From: Romboutsia sedimentorum
GTDB taxonomy: Bacteria; Bacillota; Clostridia; Peptostreptococcales; Peptostreptococcaceae
Length of the DNA stretch: 64,000 nt
Reading direction: 5' to 3'
NCBI RefSeq assembly: GCF_030131845.1
Contig: NZ_JASKYM010000007.1
Location: forward strand, 1-64,000
This document shows, in pieces, positions 55,317 to 64,000 of this stretch (within the stretch, counting starts at the first letter, position 1; each line of letters starts with the position of its first letter). Made by a program: the position numbers and the translations under genes. The notes under the pieces are model-generated. The model saw nothing but the letters and a program-made list of their open reading frames with translations. It was not told the origin of the DNA and made no database searches.

Positions 55317-56015
55317 TTACTTATTATTCATTCTAGCAAGAACTTCTTCGTATCCTGCTACAAGATCTCCTAAATTCCTTCTAAATCTATCTTTATCTAG
55401 CTTTTCATTAGTATCAACGTCCCAAAGTCTACAAGTGTCTGGAGATATTTCATCTGCTAAGATTATATTTCCTTTGCTATCTTTTCCAAATTCTAATTTA
55501 AAATCTACTAACTTTAAATTCATTTTTAGGAAAAATTCTTTCATTAAATCATTTATTTTTAGGGTTTCATTTCTTAAGAATTGTAATTCATCTCTATTTG
55601 CTAATTTCATAGCTACTGCATGGTCATCATTTAACATTGGATCTCCGTAATCATCATTTTTGTAACAGATTTCAAATATAGGTTCATCTAAAACTATACC
55701 TTCTTCTATTCCTACTCTTTTACAAAATGACCCCGCTGTTATGTTTCTCACTATTACTTCTAGTGGTAATATCTCAACTTTTTTAACTAGCATCTTTCTT
55801 TCTGATAAGCTTTTTATGAAATGTGTTTTTATTTGTTTTTCGTGTAACATTTCAAACATTATTGTAGATATTTTATTATTTAATATACCTTTTGAAGATA
55901 TTTGTGCTTTCTTTTCTCCATTAAACGCTGTTGCATCGTCTTTAAAATATACGATATACTCGTTTTCTTTCTCTGTAGAATATACTTGCTTAGCTTTTCC
56001 TTCATATAGTAACAT
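55317..56015 (-). CDS. purC: SAICAR synthetase
   Basis: A 232-residue ligase adding aspartate to CAIR. It begins LLYEGKAKQVYST, with SFCKRVGIEEG near 108, LNDDHAV near 140 and ADEISPDTCRLWD near 190, all PurC signatures. It is the second gene, 5 bases after purE, with AAGGGGG upstream. Confidence 0.95.
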   Translation of the reverse strand: MLLYEGKAKQVYSTEKENEYIVYFKDDATAFNGEKKAQISSKGILNNKISTIMFEMLHEKQIKTHFIKSLSERKMLVKKVEILPLEVIVRNITAGSFCKRVGIEEGIVLDEPIFEICYKNDDYGDPMLNDDHAVAMKLANRDELQFLRNETLKINDLMKEFFLKMNLKLVDFKLEFGKDSKGNIILADEISPDTCRLWDVDTNEKLDKDRFRRNLGDLVAGYEEVLARMNNK

Positions 56016-56020
56016 AATTA

Positions 56021-56497
56021 TTACCCCCTTAAGTTTTTATCATCTTCTATTACTTTTTCTTCCATTTCTTTTCTGTACGCTATTAAATGTTCTTTTATTT
56101 TTGGATATTTAATACTCATTATTTGACTTGCCATTAGTGCTGCATTTAGTCCCGAATCTATTGTTACAGTTGCTACTGGTATGCCTGGTGGCATTTGAAC
56201 TATTGAAAGAAGTGAATCTAATCCATCTAATGTTGATGATTTTATAGGTAACCCTACTACTGGTATTAATGTTTGCGCTGCTATAACACCTGGTAAATGT
56301 GCGGCTTTTCCTGCTGCTGCTATTATTACATCTGTGTCTTGTTCTATTTCTTTTATAAAAGCACTTAATTGATTTGGTGTTCTGTGTGCCGATAATGCTC
56401 TAGCTACGACTTCAATTCCGAACGTTTCTAAAAGTTCTATTCCTGACTCTAGTTTAGGATAATCTGACTTAGATCCCATAATTACTGCAATTTTCAT
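56021..56497 (-). CDS. purE: N5-carboxyaminoimidazole ribonucleotide mutase (class I PurE)
   Basis: A 158-residue mutase converting N5-CAIR to CAIR. VIMGSKSDYP is at the N-terminus, SAHRTPNQL near 41 and AAGKAAHLPGV near 70. The start at 56497 follows AAGGAGG by 6 bases; an upstream in-frame codon lacks such a site. No purK is present in the window, so N5-CAIR would come from a gene elsewhere or from direct carboxylation. First gene of the operon. Confidence 0.94.
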   Translation of the reverse strand: MKIAVIMGSKSDYPKLESGIELLETFGIEVVARALSAHRTPNQLSAFIKEIEQDTDVIIAAAGKAAHLPGVIAAQTLIPVVGLPIKSSTLDGLDSLLSIVQMPPGIPVATVTIDSGLNAALMASQIMSIKYPKIKEHLIAYRKEMEEKVIEDDKNLRG

Positions 56498-56554
56498 ATT
56501 TTGCCTCCTTATTTTCATATATTTAAATTTTAAAATTATTTTTATTTTTTTATA

Positions 56555-56603
56555 TTTACGAACTTTATAATTAAATTGTATATTAATATACGTATTTTTA
56601 CAA
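56555..56603 (-). promoter_or_regulatory. purE promoter with PurBox-like motifs
   Basis: On the minus strand TTGTAA (56598-56603) and TACAAT (56575-56580) are exactly 17 apart. Just downstream, TTTACGAACTTT (56555-56566, plus strand) fits the PurBox AWWWCGAACWWT, and a degenerate opposite half lies within the spacer. PurR control is inferred from these motifs. Confidence 0.6.
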
Positions 56604-56686
56604 GTACAATTTTAATTTATTCATTAAAATAAATTAAAACAATATTAAATTATGCCTAAAAAAGTTTCTTTTTTAAAGCAAATAAA

Positions 56687-56726
56687 AAAAATAACTACTT
56701 TTACACGAACAAAAATAGTTATTTTT
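56687..56726 (-). terminator. Hairpin with CGAAC in its loop, upstream of purE
   Basis: Two 16-base arms (one mismatch) surround an 8-base loop containing CGAAC. On the minus strand a run of eight T follows, so it is a good intrinsic terminator, additional to the one at 56817-56852. The gap 56519-56882 otherwise holds the purE promoter and AT-rich sequence. Confidence 0.65.
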
Positions 56727-56816
56727 AATTTAATGTTTATTTTTTAATCTTTTTTAGTATTTTTAATATTATAATTCTAAGCTATATCTAGTGCCATATT
56801 CATAACTAGGAATAAA

Positions 56817-56852
56817 AAAGAACCATTTTTATTTTCATAAAAATGGTTCTTT
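56817..56852 (-). terminator. Terminator after the YjeM-like permease
   Basis: A 15-bp perfect stem with TTTTCA-type loop is followed by a T-run on the minus strand. Confidence 0.85.
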
Positions 56853-56882
56853 CTTTATATAAATGGTGAATACTTAATATTC

Positions 56883-58421
56883 TTATGCACCAATGTTTTG
56901 TTTTGTATCTTTTTTATTTACATATTTGTTTTCATATATTGTGTATAATATTAAAGCTATTGAACCGAATACAATTGGTCCTGCCGCTAGTTTTATAGTT
57001 TGAGGCACATCTCCATTTAAAGCTGGCTCTATTATAGTAAATACATTTGCAAATCCTATAAATAAAGTAACTATTATAGCTACAATAGTAGATAGTTTTT
57101 GAGATTTATATACCATAAATGGTGTTTCTAATTTCCCTGCTAATTGTTTTTTCTTAAATATAGGGAACGCTGCTGATAAGAACATATATGGTATTGTCAT
57201 AGCAACATTAGTCATAAGAACTAATAATTTAAAGAATTCCTTTGCGTTATCACCACCAAGTGCTATTCCTCCTATCATAAGTGAAACTATTACAGCTTGC
57301 ACTTTCATAGCATTTAAAGGCATTCCATTTTTTATTTCTCCCATTTTTCCTGGCCAAACTTCTTTTGGAGAACCTTGTATTAATGTTTTAAGTGGAGAAT
57401 ATGCTAATGTAAAGAATGCACCAGTTAATGCAGCAAACATTGATAAACCAGCAAATCTAGCAAACCATGCACCCATTGTTATAGCTGCATCTTGAGACAT
57501 ATTTAACGCTTGCCCTATTTGGAATCCTAAGTTTTGAACCACTACATAAGCTACATTTGCCATATTAACAGTATCTGATGATAATACTTCATTCCAGTTA
57601 GTAAACATACCACATGCAAATATTCCTATTGCATATCCTATAGATATTACTAAAGCTGCTATACCAAGACCTTTTGGGAAAGTCTTTTCTGCATTTTCTG
57701 TTTGGTCAACTAATCCACCTAATACTTCTAATCCACCAAATGCAAATATCGCAAACACTAAGAATGATAATATTGTTATTGGTGTTCCATATGAAGGATT
57801 TGGAGATTGTAAAAATGCTTGTTTTGCATTAGTTAATGGTTCTGCAAAATCTCCACCATTAGCTATAAGAACAAATAAACCACCAAAAAGTAATACAAAG
57901 TTAAGCACTAATATAGCTGTACCACCTATAGAAGTTATCTTAGTTATCTTTTCAACACCTTTACTAGCTACAAATGTTACAAATAATACTAATAAAATTC
58001 CTAGAAGACCTAATGTTTGAGTTGATCCTAATCCAAATAAAGACCATGTAGCTGTTTTATCAGCACCCATTATAAAGTTAGAGAACGGTATCCATATAGT
58101 TTGCGCTACATTTACCATCCATACTACATAAGACGCATACCACATGAATGTACCTACAAAGGCAAACTTACCGCCTACAGATTTTTCCATCCAAGAGTAC
58201 ATACCACCTGTTTCATTTTTAAATGATGCTCCATACTCAGCCATCATAAATGCGTAAGGTATAAAGAATAAAACCGCACTTATTATATACCAAGGTATTG
58301 CTGCATATCCCATTAAATAATACGCTCTTGGCATATTAGCAAAACCAAATACTGATGTAAATATCATAAGTATTAATGGAACTAATGTTAATTTTTTTGC
58401 TGTGTTATTGTTTCCAGCCAT
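56883..58421 (-). CDS. yjeM: APC-family amino-acid permease, YjeM-like
   Basis: A 512-residue membrane transporter with about twelve helices. From recall it matches E. coli YjeM along its length: LILMIFTSVFGFANMPRAYY near 17, GGMYSWMEKSVG near 72, FAIFAFGGLEVLGGLVDQTE near 222 and SPLKTLIQGSPKEVWP near 335. It belongs to the glutamate/GABA-type antiporter branch; the substrate is not established. It is monocistronic, between two purine loci. A cre-like TGAAAGCGTTTAAG (58514-58527, minus) lies upstream and might bring catabolite control. Confidence 0.85.
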   Translation of the reverse strand: MAGNNNTAKKLTLVPLILMIFTSVFGFANMPRAYYLMGYAAIPWYIISAVLFFIPYAFMMAEYGASFKNETGGMYSWMEKSVGGKFAFVGTFMWYASYVVWMVNVAQTIWIPFSNFIMGADKTATWSLFGLGSTQTLGLLGILLVLFVTFVASKGVEKITKITSIGGTAILVLNFVLLFGGLFVLIANGGDFAEPLTNAKQAFLQSPNPSYGTPITILSFLVFAIFAFGGLEVLGGLVDQTENAEKTFPKGLGIAALVISIGYAIGIFACGMFTNWNEVLSSDTVNMANVAYVVVQNLGFQIGQALNMSQDAAITMGAWFARFAGLSMFAALTGAFFTLAYSPLKTLIQGSPKEVWPGKMGEIKNGMPLNAMKVQAVIVSLMIGGIALGGDNAKEFFKLLVLMTNVAMTIPYMFLSAAFPIFKKKQLAGKLETPFMVYKSQKLSTIVAIIVTLFIGFANVFTIIEPALNGDVPQTIKLAAGPIVFGSIALILYTIYENKYVNKKDTKQNIGA

Positions 58422-58513
58422 AATAATTTCCCCTTTGATTCATTTGATTTTTTATAATTCCGTTAGTAAAGCATATATTTACTAAGTTAACTAACTATTT
58501 ATATATAGTAACA

Positions 58514-58527
58514 CTTAAACGCTTTCA
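58514..58527 (-). promoter_or_regulatory. Possible CcpA (cre) site before the YjeM-like gene
   Basis: TGAAAGCGTTTAAG on the minus strand agrees with most of TGNAANCGNTNNCA. It lies about 95 bases upstream of the start codon. Two terminal mismatches keep this tentative. Confidence 0.3.
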
Positions 58528-58660
58528 GGAAAAGACTTTTTTACACATTTTTTTTATGTTATTATATAATTAATGTTTTTTATGCTATTTTACAAAATAT
58601 GTATAATGTAGTTTAAAATAACTATCATTTCGTAAATATAATTTATTATTTATATATTTA

Positions 58661-58690
58661 AAATCACCCTTTTGTATAAAAGGGTGATTT
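58661..58690 (-). terminator. Terminator after the first purine permease
   Basis: A perfect 13-bp stem with loop GTAT (58661-58673 with 58678-58690). AT-rich sequence with T-runs follows on the minus strand. Confidence 0.8.
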
Positions 58691-58708
58691 TTATTAAATG
58701 TATTTTTA

Positions 58709-60040
58709 TTAACCTAAGAATGCAAATTTACACACAAACAATATTGAAAGTACTATTAAAGATACATTAACTTCCTTAGTTCTTTTAGTAGCTATCTTTA
58801 ATACTGTAAATGAGATTATTCCAAATATTATACCGTCAGCTATACTATAGGCTAATGGCATCATAGCAAATGTTAAAAATGCTGGTATTGCATTTGTAAA
58901 ATCGCTAAAATCTATCTTAGTTAATGAACTTGCCATCATAACACCTACTAATATAAGTACTGGTGCTGTTGCTTGTGTTGGTATTGCTGTAAATACTGGT
59001 GCAAAGAATAATGATAATAAGAATAAGAAGCCAGTTGTAACTGCTGTTAATCCAGTTCTTCCTCCATCACCTATACCTGCTGCACTCTCGACATATGAAG
59101 TAACTGTAGATGTTCCTAAAAGTGCTCCTATTGTAGTAGCTATTGCATCTGCAAATAATGCTTGCCTAACTTTTGGTAATTTACCTTCTTCATCTAACAG
59201 ATTTCCTTTAGATGCTACTCCTAGTAAACATCCTACTGTATCAAATAAATCAACAAATAAGAAAGTAAATACAACTACTACCATGTCTAAACTAAATATC
59301 TGATCAACTGGAACTGATAAAGCTTGTAAAAATATAGGCTTTAACGATGGTGCCGATGATATTATACCTTTAGGTAGTTCAACTAATCCAGCTATCATTC
59401 CTATTGCTGATATTGTTAACATTCCTATAAGGAATGCTCCTTTTACATTTTTAGCTAATAAAACTGCTGCTAATAATAATCCAAATATAGTTAATAAAAC
59501 TAATGGATCTTTTAAGTTTCCTAGTGAAAGTATAGTAGCCCCGTTAACAACTATACCTGCATTTGATAATCCTATAAATGCTATAAATAATCCTATACCC
59601 GCTGTAACTGCATGTTTTAAAACTGTTGGTATACAGTCTATTATCTTTTCTCTAACGTTTGTTATTGTAAGTAATATAAATATTATTCCTTCTATTAATA
59701 CTGCACATAGTGCAAATTGCCAACTGTATCCCATTGATAAAACTACTGTATAAGCAAAGAATGCATTAAGCCCCATACCTGGTGCTAGAGCTATTGGATA
59801 GTTTGCTAAAAGTCCCATAGCGCAACTTCCTATGAATGCTGCTATTGCTGTTGCTGCAAATACTGCGCCTTTATCCATACCTGCATCTGAAAGTATGTTT
59901 GCATTTACAACTAATATATATGCCATTGTCATGAATGTTGTTATACCTGCTATAACTTCTGTTTTTACATTTGTATTGTTTTCCGATAGTTTAAATACTT
60001 TCTCTAACATTCCCTTATTCATGGATTGAGTAGTTTGCAT
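58709..60040 (-). CDS. NCS2/AzgA-type purine permease (hypoxanthine/guanine), copy 1
   Basis: A 443-residue transporter with about twelve to fourteen helices. AzgA/PbuG-group signatures are AGITTFMTMAYILVVN near 30, LAPGMGLNAFFAYT near 85 and GTSTVTSYVESAAGIGDGG near 305 (substrate-binding region). It imports nucleobases such as guanine, hypoxanthine or adenine; specificity is not determinable here. PurBox-like motifs and a promoter lie upstream. It is monocistronic. Confidence 0.9.
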   Translation of the reverse strand: MQTTQSMNKGMLEKVFKLSENNTNVKTEVIAGITTFMTMAYILVVNANILSDAGMDKGAVFAATAIAAFIGSCAMGLLANYPIALAPGMGLNAFFAYTVVLSMGYSWQFALCAVLIEGIIFILLTITNVREKIIDCIPTVLKHAVTAGIGLFIAFIGLSNAGIVVNGATILSLGNLKDPLVLLTIFGLLLAAVLLAKNVKGAFLIGMLTISAIGMIAGLVELPKGIISSAPSLKPIFLQALSVPVDQIFSLDMVVVVFTFLFVDLFDTVGCLLGVASKGNLLDEEGKLPKVRQALFADAIATTIGALLGTSTVTSYVESAAGIGDGGRTGLTAVTTGFLFLLSLFFAPVFTAIPTQATAPVLILVGVMMASSLTKIDFSDFTNAIPAFLTFAMMPLAYSIADGIIFGIISFTVLKIATKRTKEVNVSLIVLSILFVCKFAFLG

Positions 60041-60096
60041 TTTATCCTCCTACGTATATTCAAGATTTTCAAACTAATTATACTTTTTTTATTAAT

Positions 60097-60255
60097 ATAA
60101 TTCGTACATTAACTAACCTTACTGTAATTATTATATTATATTGTACATATTTTTTCAATACATTTTAGAACATTTTATTTTTTATTTTTATAAAAGTTCG
60201 TATTTTAGTTACTTTTTTTCCATATTATAGTATTTATTCCTTAAATATTCGTAAT
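60097..60255 (-). promoter_or_regulatory. Three PurBox-like motifs upstream of the first purine permease
   Basis: CGAA-centred motifs on the minus strand lie at 60097-60108, 60193-60204 (AATACGAACTTT, a full match to AWWWCGAACWWT) and 60244-60255. The 302-base gap also has the promoter at 60130-60158 and the hairpin at 60304-60333. Confidence 0.5.
60130..60158 (-). promoter_or_regulatory. Promoter of the first purine permease
   Basis: On the minus strand TTGAAA (60153-60158) and TATAAT (60130-60135) are 17 apart, with one PurBox-like motif downstream and two upstream. Confidence 0.65.
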
Positions 60256-60303
60256 ATATGCAAAATCACGTCAAAAACCATTAATTTACATTTCAAAATC
60301 AAA

Positions 60304-60333
60304 AAAGGCTAGAATAAAATTATTCTAGCCTTT
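60304..60333 (-). terminator. Terminator after the BMP lipoprotein gene
   Basis: Two 14-base complementary arms with almost no loop, followed by a T-rich tail on the minus strand, 10 bases after the stop codon. Confidence 0.8.
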
Positions 60334-60342
60334 AATATTTAT

Positions 60343-61374
60343 TTACTTTTGAGTTGTGTTGTATTCTTCTTTTGTAGCAGGTACTTTTATTTCTCCACTT
60401 TTAATTTTCTCTACCACACCATTTACATAATCTAATATTTCTTGTGATACTAATTTTTTTGTTGATTCTGGTATTCCGACACCATTCTCTTTAAGTCCGT
60501 ATACTTTATTTTCCCCACCAGTTAATTTTCCATCTACTAATTCCTTCGCAGTATCATAAACACCTACATTAACCATTTTTAAAGCTGAAGTTAATACATT
60601 ATCTGGTGCTAAATCACTTTGGTCTCTATCAACACCTATTGCGAATTTACCTTTTTCTTTAGCTGATTCTATCGCGCCTATACCTGTTGCTCCAGCTGCT
60701 GAAAGTATAACATCTATGTTATTTCCATACATTTGATTAGCTATAGATTTCCCTTTAGCTGCATCTCCAAATGTTCCTGCATATTGAGTTTTAACCTCAG
60801 CATCTTTATTTGCTTCTTTAACTCCTGCCATATATCCATATTCAAATCTTGATATAACAGGATTTTGCATACCACCTATAAATCCTACATTATTAGTCTT
60901 AGTCATTTTTCCCGCTATAAGACCAGTTAAATATGCTGCTTCATTTTCTTTAAACAATATAGGTGTTACATTTTTAGGTATTTCATCATAAGTTTCATCG
61001 ATTAATACAAATTGTTGATCTGGATAATTTTCAGCTTCTTTCTTTATATCATCCTTCATTGTATTTCCAACACCTATAACTAAATCTACTCCATCATCTA
61101 TAAGACTTTCCATATTAGTTATATACTCAGATGCTTGTTTTGACTCTATTACTTTAACATCTACTCCAAAATCTTTTTTAGCTTTTTGAAGACCTTCCCA
61201 AGCAGATTGATTGAAAGATTCATCATTTATTCCTCCAACATCTGCTACCATACCTATTTTTAAACTTTTATTACTTTTCTCAGTTGTTGCTGTTTTTTCA
61301 GACCCACATCCAACTAAGCTTAAAGAAGCCATTATTATAGCTGAACTTACAGCTGTTATCTTTTTAAATTTCAT
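60343..61374 (-). CDS. BMP-family (PnrA/NupN-like) nucleoside-binding lipoprotein
   Basis: A 343-residue secreted lipoprotein. The signal peptide ends in a lipobox SLVGC with the acylated Cys at 23. The mature part starts with IGMVADVGGINDESFNQSAWEGL, the mark of BMP-family substrate-binding proteins, and has GNTMKDDI and FIGGM as further family motifs. Such proteins feed purine nucleosides to an ABC importer. No importer ATPase or permease gene is adjacent, so it is an orphan here. Its place between two purine permeases supports a purine role. Confidence 0.88.
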   Translation of the reverse strand: MKFKKITAVSSAIIMASLSLVGCGSEKTATTEKSNKSLKIGMVADVGGINDESFNQSAWEGLQKAKKDFGVDVKVIESKQASEYITNMESLIDDGVDLVIGVGNTMKDDIKKEAENYPDQQFVLIDETYDEIPKNVTPILFKENEAAYLTGLIAGKMTKTNNVGFIGGMQNPVISRFEYGYMAGVKEANKDAEVKTQYAGTFGDAAKGKSIANQMYGNNIDVILSAAGATGIGAIESAKEKGKFAIGVDRDQSDLAPDNVLTSALKMVNVGVYDTAKELVDGKLTGGENKVYGLKENGVGIPESTKKLVSQEILDYVNGVVEKIKSGEIKVPATKEEYNTTQK

Positions 61375-61388
61375 ATTTTCCTCCTAAG

Positions 61389-61416
61389 ACATATAGATCT
61401 TTAATCATATCTATAT
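61389..61416. repeat. Inverted repeat before the BMP lipoprotein gene
   Basis: CATATAGAT and ATCTATATG arms (9 bp) lie directly upstream of the ribosome binding site. It could be an operator or a 5' stem-loop. Confidence 0.4.
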
Positions 61417-61484
61417 GTTGTATAATATTTTCATTTATATTCATAATATCGATTTGTTTTCTATTTTATTTATAAATAAATTGA

Positions 61485-62822
61485 TTATAATAAAGCAAAT
61501 TTAAGTATAAATACTAATGTTAAAATTACTAACGATAGTTTAACATCTTTTCTTTTGTTTGAAAGTAATTTTAATATAGTGTAAGAAATAATACCAAACA
61601 TAATACCATCTGCAACACTATATGCTAGTGGCATTATTATAAATGTTAAAAATGCTGGTATTGCATCTGTATAATCACTAAAATCAATTCTAAGTATTGA
61701 ACTTGCCATCATAAATCCTACTAATATAAGTATAGGAGCTGTTGCTTGAGCTGGTATTGATACAAATAATGGTGCAAAGAATAATGATATAAAGAATAAA
61801 ATTCCTGTAACACAAGCAGTTAAACCAGTTCTTCCTCCAGCTGCGATTCCTGCTCCACTTTCAACTGTTGTCGCTAAAGTAGATGTACCTAATAATGAAG
61901 CTGTAGTTGTAGAGATCGATTCTGCCAATAATGCTTTTTTTACATTTGGCATCTTTCCTTCTTCATCTAATAAATTAGCTCTTTGAGCTATGCCTAATAA
62001 AAATCCGATTGAATCAAACATATTAACAAATAAAAGTGTAACAACGATAATTAGCATATCTAAACTAAATATGTCAGCTTTAGTAACCTCAAATACCTTC
62101 ATAAATACAGGTTGTATAGATGGCGGTAAATCAATTACTCCATTTGGCATAGGAACTATAGCAAACAACATACCTATTGCCGATGTTATTATTATAGATA
62201 TTAAAAATGCACCATTTACATTTTTAATTAATAATGTAGCTGCTATCATTAATCCTACTATAGAAAGAACTACAACTGGAGATTTTATATTACCTAAAGA
62301 TATTATAGCTCCACCTTGCTTTATTATTCCTGCATTTACAAGACCTATAAACGTTATAAATAGACCAATTCCAGCAGTTATAGCATGTTTTAAAACTTCA
62401 GGCATACATTCTATTATTTTTTCACGAACATTTGTTACTGTTAATAAGACAAATATAATACCTTCTATAAACATTGCACATAATGCGAATTGCCAAGTAT
62501 ATCCCATTCCTAAAACTATTGTATAAGTGAAAAATGCATTAATGCCCATACTAGGTGCTAATATTATAGGATAGTTCGCAAGTAATCCCATTACAAAACA
62601 ACCAATTCCTGATGCTATAGCTGTTGCTGTAAAAACAGCACCTTTATCCATTCCTGCTTCACCAAGTATATTAGGATTTACAACTAGTATGTATGCTATA
62701 GTCATAAATGTTGTTATTCCTGCAAGTGCTTCTATTTTTACATTTGTGTTGTTTTCTTTTAATTTAAATATTTTTTCTAATAAATTTGTATTAGATTGTG
62801 CCTGCGATGTATTTTTTTGCAC
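61485..62822 (-). CDS. NCS2/AzgA-type purine permease, copy 2
   Basis: A 445-residue paralogue of the gene at 58709, with AGITTFMTIAYILVVNPN, LAPSMGINAFFTYT and GTSTLATTVESGAGIAAGG at the corresponding places. Differences in the TST...ES segment (ATT for TSY) may change specificity. The start codon is GTG, nine bases after AAAGGAGG. It lies directly downstream of guaA beyond a strong terminator, leaving little room for a separate promoter. Confidence 0.9.
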   Translation of the reverse strand: MQKNTSQAQSNTNLLEKIFKLKENNTNVKIEALAGITTFMTIAYILVVNPNILGEAGMDKGAVFTATAIASGIGCFVMGLLANYPIILAPSMGINAFFTYTIVLGMGYTWQFALCAMFIEGIIFVLLTVTNVREKIIECMPEVLKHAITAGIGLFITFIGLVNAGIIKQGGAIISLGNIKSPVVVLSIVGLMIAATLLIKNVNGAFLISIIITSAIGMLFAIVPMPNGVIDLPPSIQPVFMKVFEVTKADIFSLDMLIIVVTLLFVNMFDSIGFLLGIAQRANLLDEEGKMPNVKKALLAESISTTTASLLGTSTLATTVESGAGIAAGGRTGLTACVTGILFFISLFFAPLFVSIPAQATAPILILVGFMMASSILRIDFSDYTDAIPAFLTFIIMPLAYSVADGIMFGIISYTILKLLSNKRKDVKLSLVILTLVFILKFALL

Positions 62823-62864
62823 TTTGTATACCTCCTTTAGTAAAATTTTTTGTTAGTGATATAA

Positions 62865-62904
62865 TTACAAAAAATAAAAGGCATTCGCCTTTTATTTTTT
62901 GTAA
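62865..62904 (-). terminator. Terminator after guaA
   Basis: A perfect 18-bp stem (TTACAAAAAATAAAAGGC and its complement) with loop ATTC between guaA and the second purine permease. Confidence 0.85.
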
Positions 62905-62944
62905 TTTGTAAAGTGTTCTATATTCAAGTTGAATTATATTTATA

Positions 62945-64000
62945 TTATTCCCACTCTATAGTTCCTGGTGGTTTAGAAGTTATATCATAAACTACTCTAT
63001 TTGCTCCATCAACTTCATTTACGATTCTATTAGATATTTTTTCTAATACATCATATGGCATTTTGTACCAATCTGAAGTCATTCCATCAGAAGATGTAAC
63101 TGCTCTTATACCAACTAAATATGCATAAGTTCTTTCATCACCCATAACTCCAACTGTTTTTACATCTGGTAATGTAGCGAATGCTTGCCATATCTCTTTG
63201 TATAACCCATTTTCTTTTAGTATTTCCATGTATATTGCATCTGCTTCTCTTAATATATCGCATCTTTCTTTAGTTACTTCGCCTATAACTCTTATTCCAA
63301 GACCAGGTCCTGGGAATGGATGTCTAAATATTAAGTCCTCTTCTATTCCAAGTTCTAAACCTATTTTTCTAACTTCATCTTTGAATAATTCTCTTAATGG
63401 CTCTATTATTTCAAATTCTATGTCTTCAGGTATTCCTCCAACATTATGGTGAGATTTTATAGTAGCAGCTTCACCTTGCCCACTTTCTACAACATCTGGA
63501 TATATAGTTCCTTGAACTAAGAAGTCCATTTTTCCTAATTTATTTGATTCTTCTTCAAACACTCTTATGAATTCTTCCCCAATTACTTTTCTCTTAGCTT
63601 CTGGTTCAGTTATCCCTTTTAACTTACCTAAGAATCTATCTTCACAGTTAACTCTTATTAAGTTCATATCAAATCTATCTCTGAATATTCTTTCTACATC
63701 ATTACCTTCATTTTTTCTAAGTAATCCATGATCTACGAATACACAAGTTAAGTTATCACCTATTGCTCTATGAACAAGTACCGCTGCTACTGATGAATCA
63801 ACTCCACCACTTAAAGCACATAATACTTTTTTATTTCCTATTTTTTCTTTTAACTCTTTTATTTTGTCACTTATAAATGAATCAGTAGTCCAATCTCCAG
63901 TTATCTTACAAACATTGTATAAGAAGTTTTTAAGTATTTTATCTCCTTCTAGACAATGTTCAACTTCTGGATGGAATTGTACTCCATATAATTTTCTTTC
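62945..64000 (-). CDS. guaA: GMP synthase (glutamine-hydrolysing), 3' part
   Basis: The reading frame is open from the stop at 62945 to the right edge and is cut there, so about 350 C-terminal residues are present. The end of the amidotransferase domain is visible ([11 protein letters not shown] with catalytic His and Glu), then the ATP-pyrophosphatase domain with P-loop [12 protein letters not shown] and [11 protein letters not shown], then the dimerisation domain ending [14 protein letters not shown]. The enzyme aminates XMP to GMP, using the IMP made by the adjacent operon. Confidence 0.95.
   Translation of the reverse strand, partial: ERKLYGVQFHPEVEHCLEGDKILKNFLYNVCKITGDWTTDSFISDKIKELKEKIGNKKVLCALSGGVDSSVAAVLVHRAIGDNLTCVFVDHGLLRKNEGNDVERIFRDRFDMNLIRVNCEDRFLGKLKGITEPEAKRKVIGEEFIRVFEEESNKLGKMDFLVQGTIYPDVVESGQGEAATIKSHHNVGGIPEDIEFEIIEPLRELFKDEVRKIGLELGIEEDLIFRHPFPGPGLGIRVIGEVTKERCDILREADAIYMEILKENGLYKEIWQAFATLPDVKTVGVMGDERTYAYLVGIRAVTSSDGMTSDWYKMPYDVLEKISNRIVNEVDGANRVVYDITSKPPGTIEWE

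Noticed and set aside
56519..56882. Search for a purine (guanine) riboswitch upstream of purE and the permeases
   Set aside because: No conserved purine-aptamer core was found; the gaps hold promoters, terminators and PurBox-like motifs instead.
1..64000. CRISPR arrays and tRNA genes
   Set aside because: No spaced direct-repeat array and no tRNA-like cloverleaf was recognised on reading through the window.

Overview
The window is low-G+C Gram-positive DNA, read here as Clostridia and most probably Peptostreptococcaceae. The basis is strong AT bias, AGGAGG-type ribosome binding sites, a BioW-type biotin operon, a single-chain PurL, Bce-type peptide-sensing modules and a sortase/LPXTG pair. 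The family assignment is inference and no species can be named. Nearly all genes lie on the minus strand.

Layout. Positions 1-170 hold the promoter and leader of an rRNA operon that runs leftward out of the window. Then come a hemolysin III-like membrane protein (+), a cadmium/zinc efflux ATPase with its ArsR/CadC-type repressor and a recognisable operator, a Met/Pro-rich protein of unknown role (+), an unrecognised protein and a HAD phosphatase (+). Positions 6983-11127 are a response regulator, kinase, permease and ATPase module. Positions 11245-13012 hold three linked genes: a membrane protein, a TPR protein with an extreme cysteine tail and a DUF5685 protein. Biotin synthesis follows at 13228-18837 (bioB, then bioD-bioA-transporter-bioW-bioF) with two BirA-type operators. 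Next are a small unknown gene, a DUF362 iron-sulfur protein, a PAS-GGDEF-HD-GYP cyclic-di-GMP protein and a short bL25-like protein (+).

Positions 22800-39870 hold three more two-component/ABC modules of the kind that sense and resist antimicrobial peptides. One permease is split by an in-frame TAG. A CPBP-family membrane protein, a truncated TraX-like gene and a TipAL-type MerR regulator lie among them. Near-identical direct-repeat boxes sit before the ABC genes of one module and before the CPBP gene, suggesting a shared regulon. Downstream are an internally deleted IS30-family remnant, a sortase with its LPQTG substrate, and htpG under a CIRCE-like element. A second copy of the last ~50 bases of htpG lies at 35156-35205, so a ~7.3 kb segment is bracketed by direct repeats.

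The right third is purine metabolism. A complete purE-C-F-M-N-H-D-L operon (56497 down to 45737) makes IMP. An YjeM-like amino-acid permease, two AzgA-type purine permeases, a BMP-family (nucleoside-binding) lipoprotein and the C-terminal two thirds of guaA follow. PurBox-like CGAAC motifs occur at the purE promoter and upstream of one permease. I saw no CRISPR array, tRNA or purine riboswitch.
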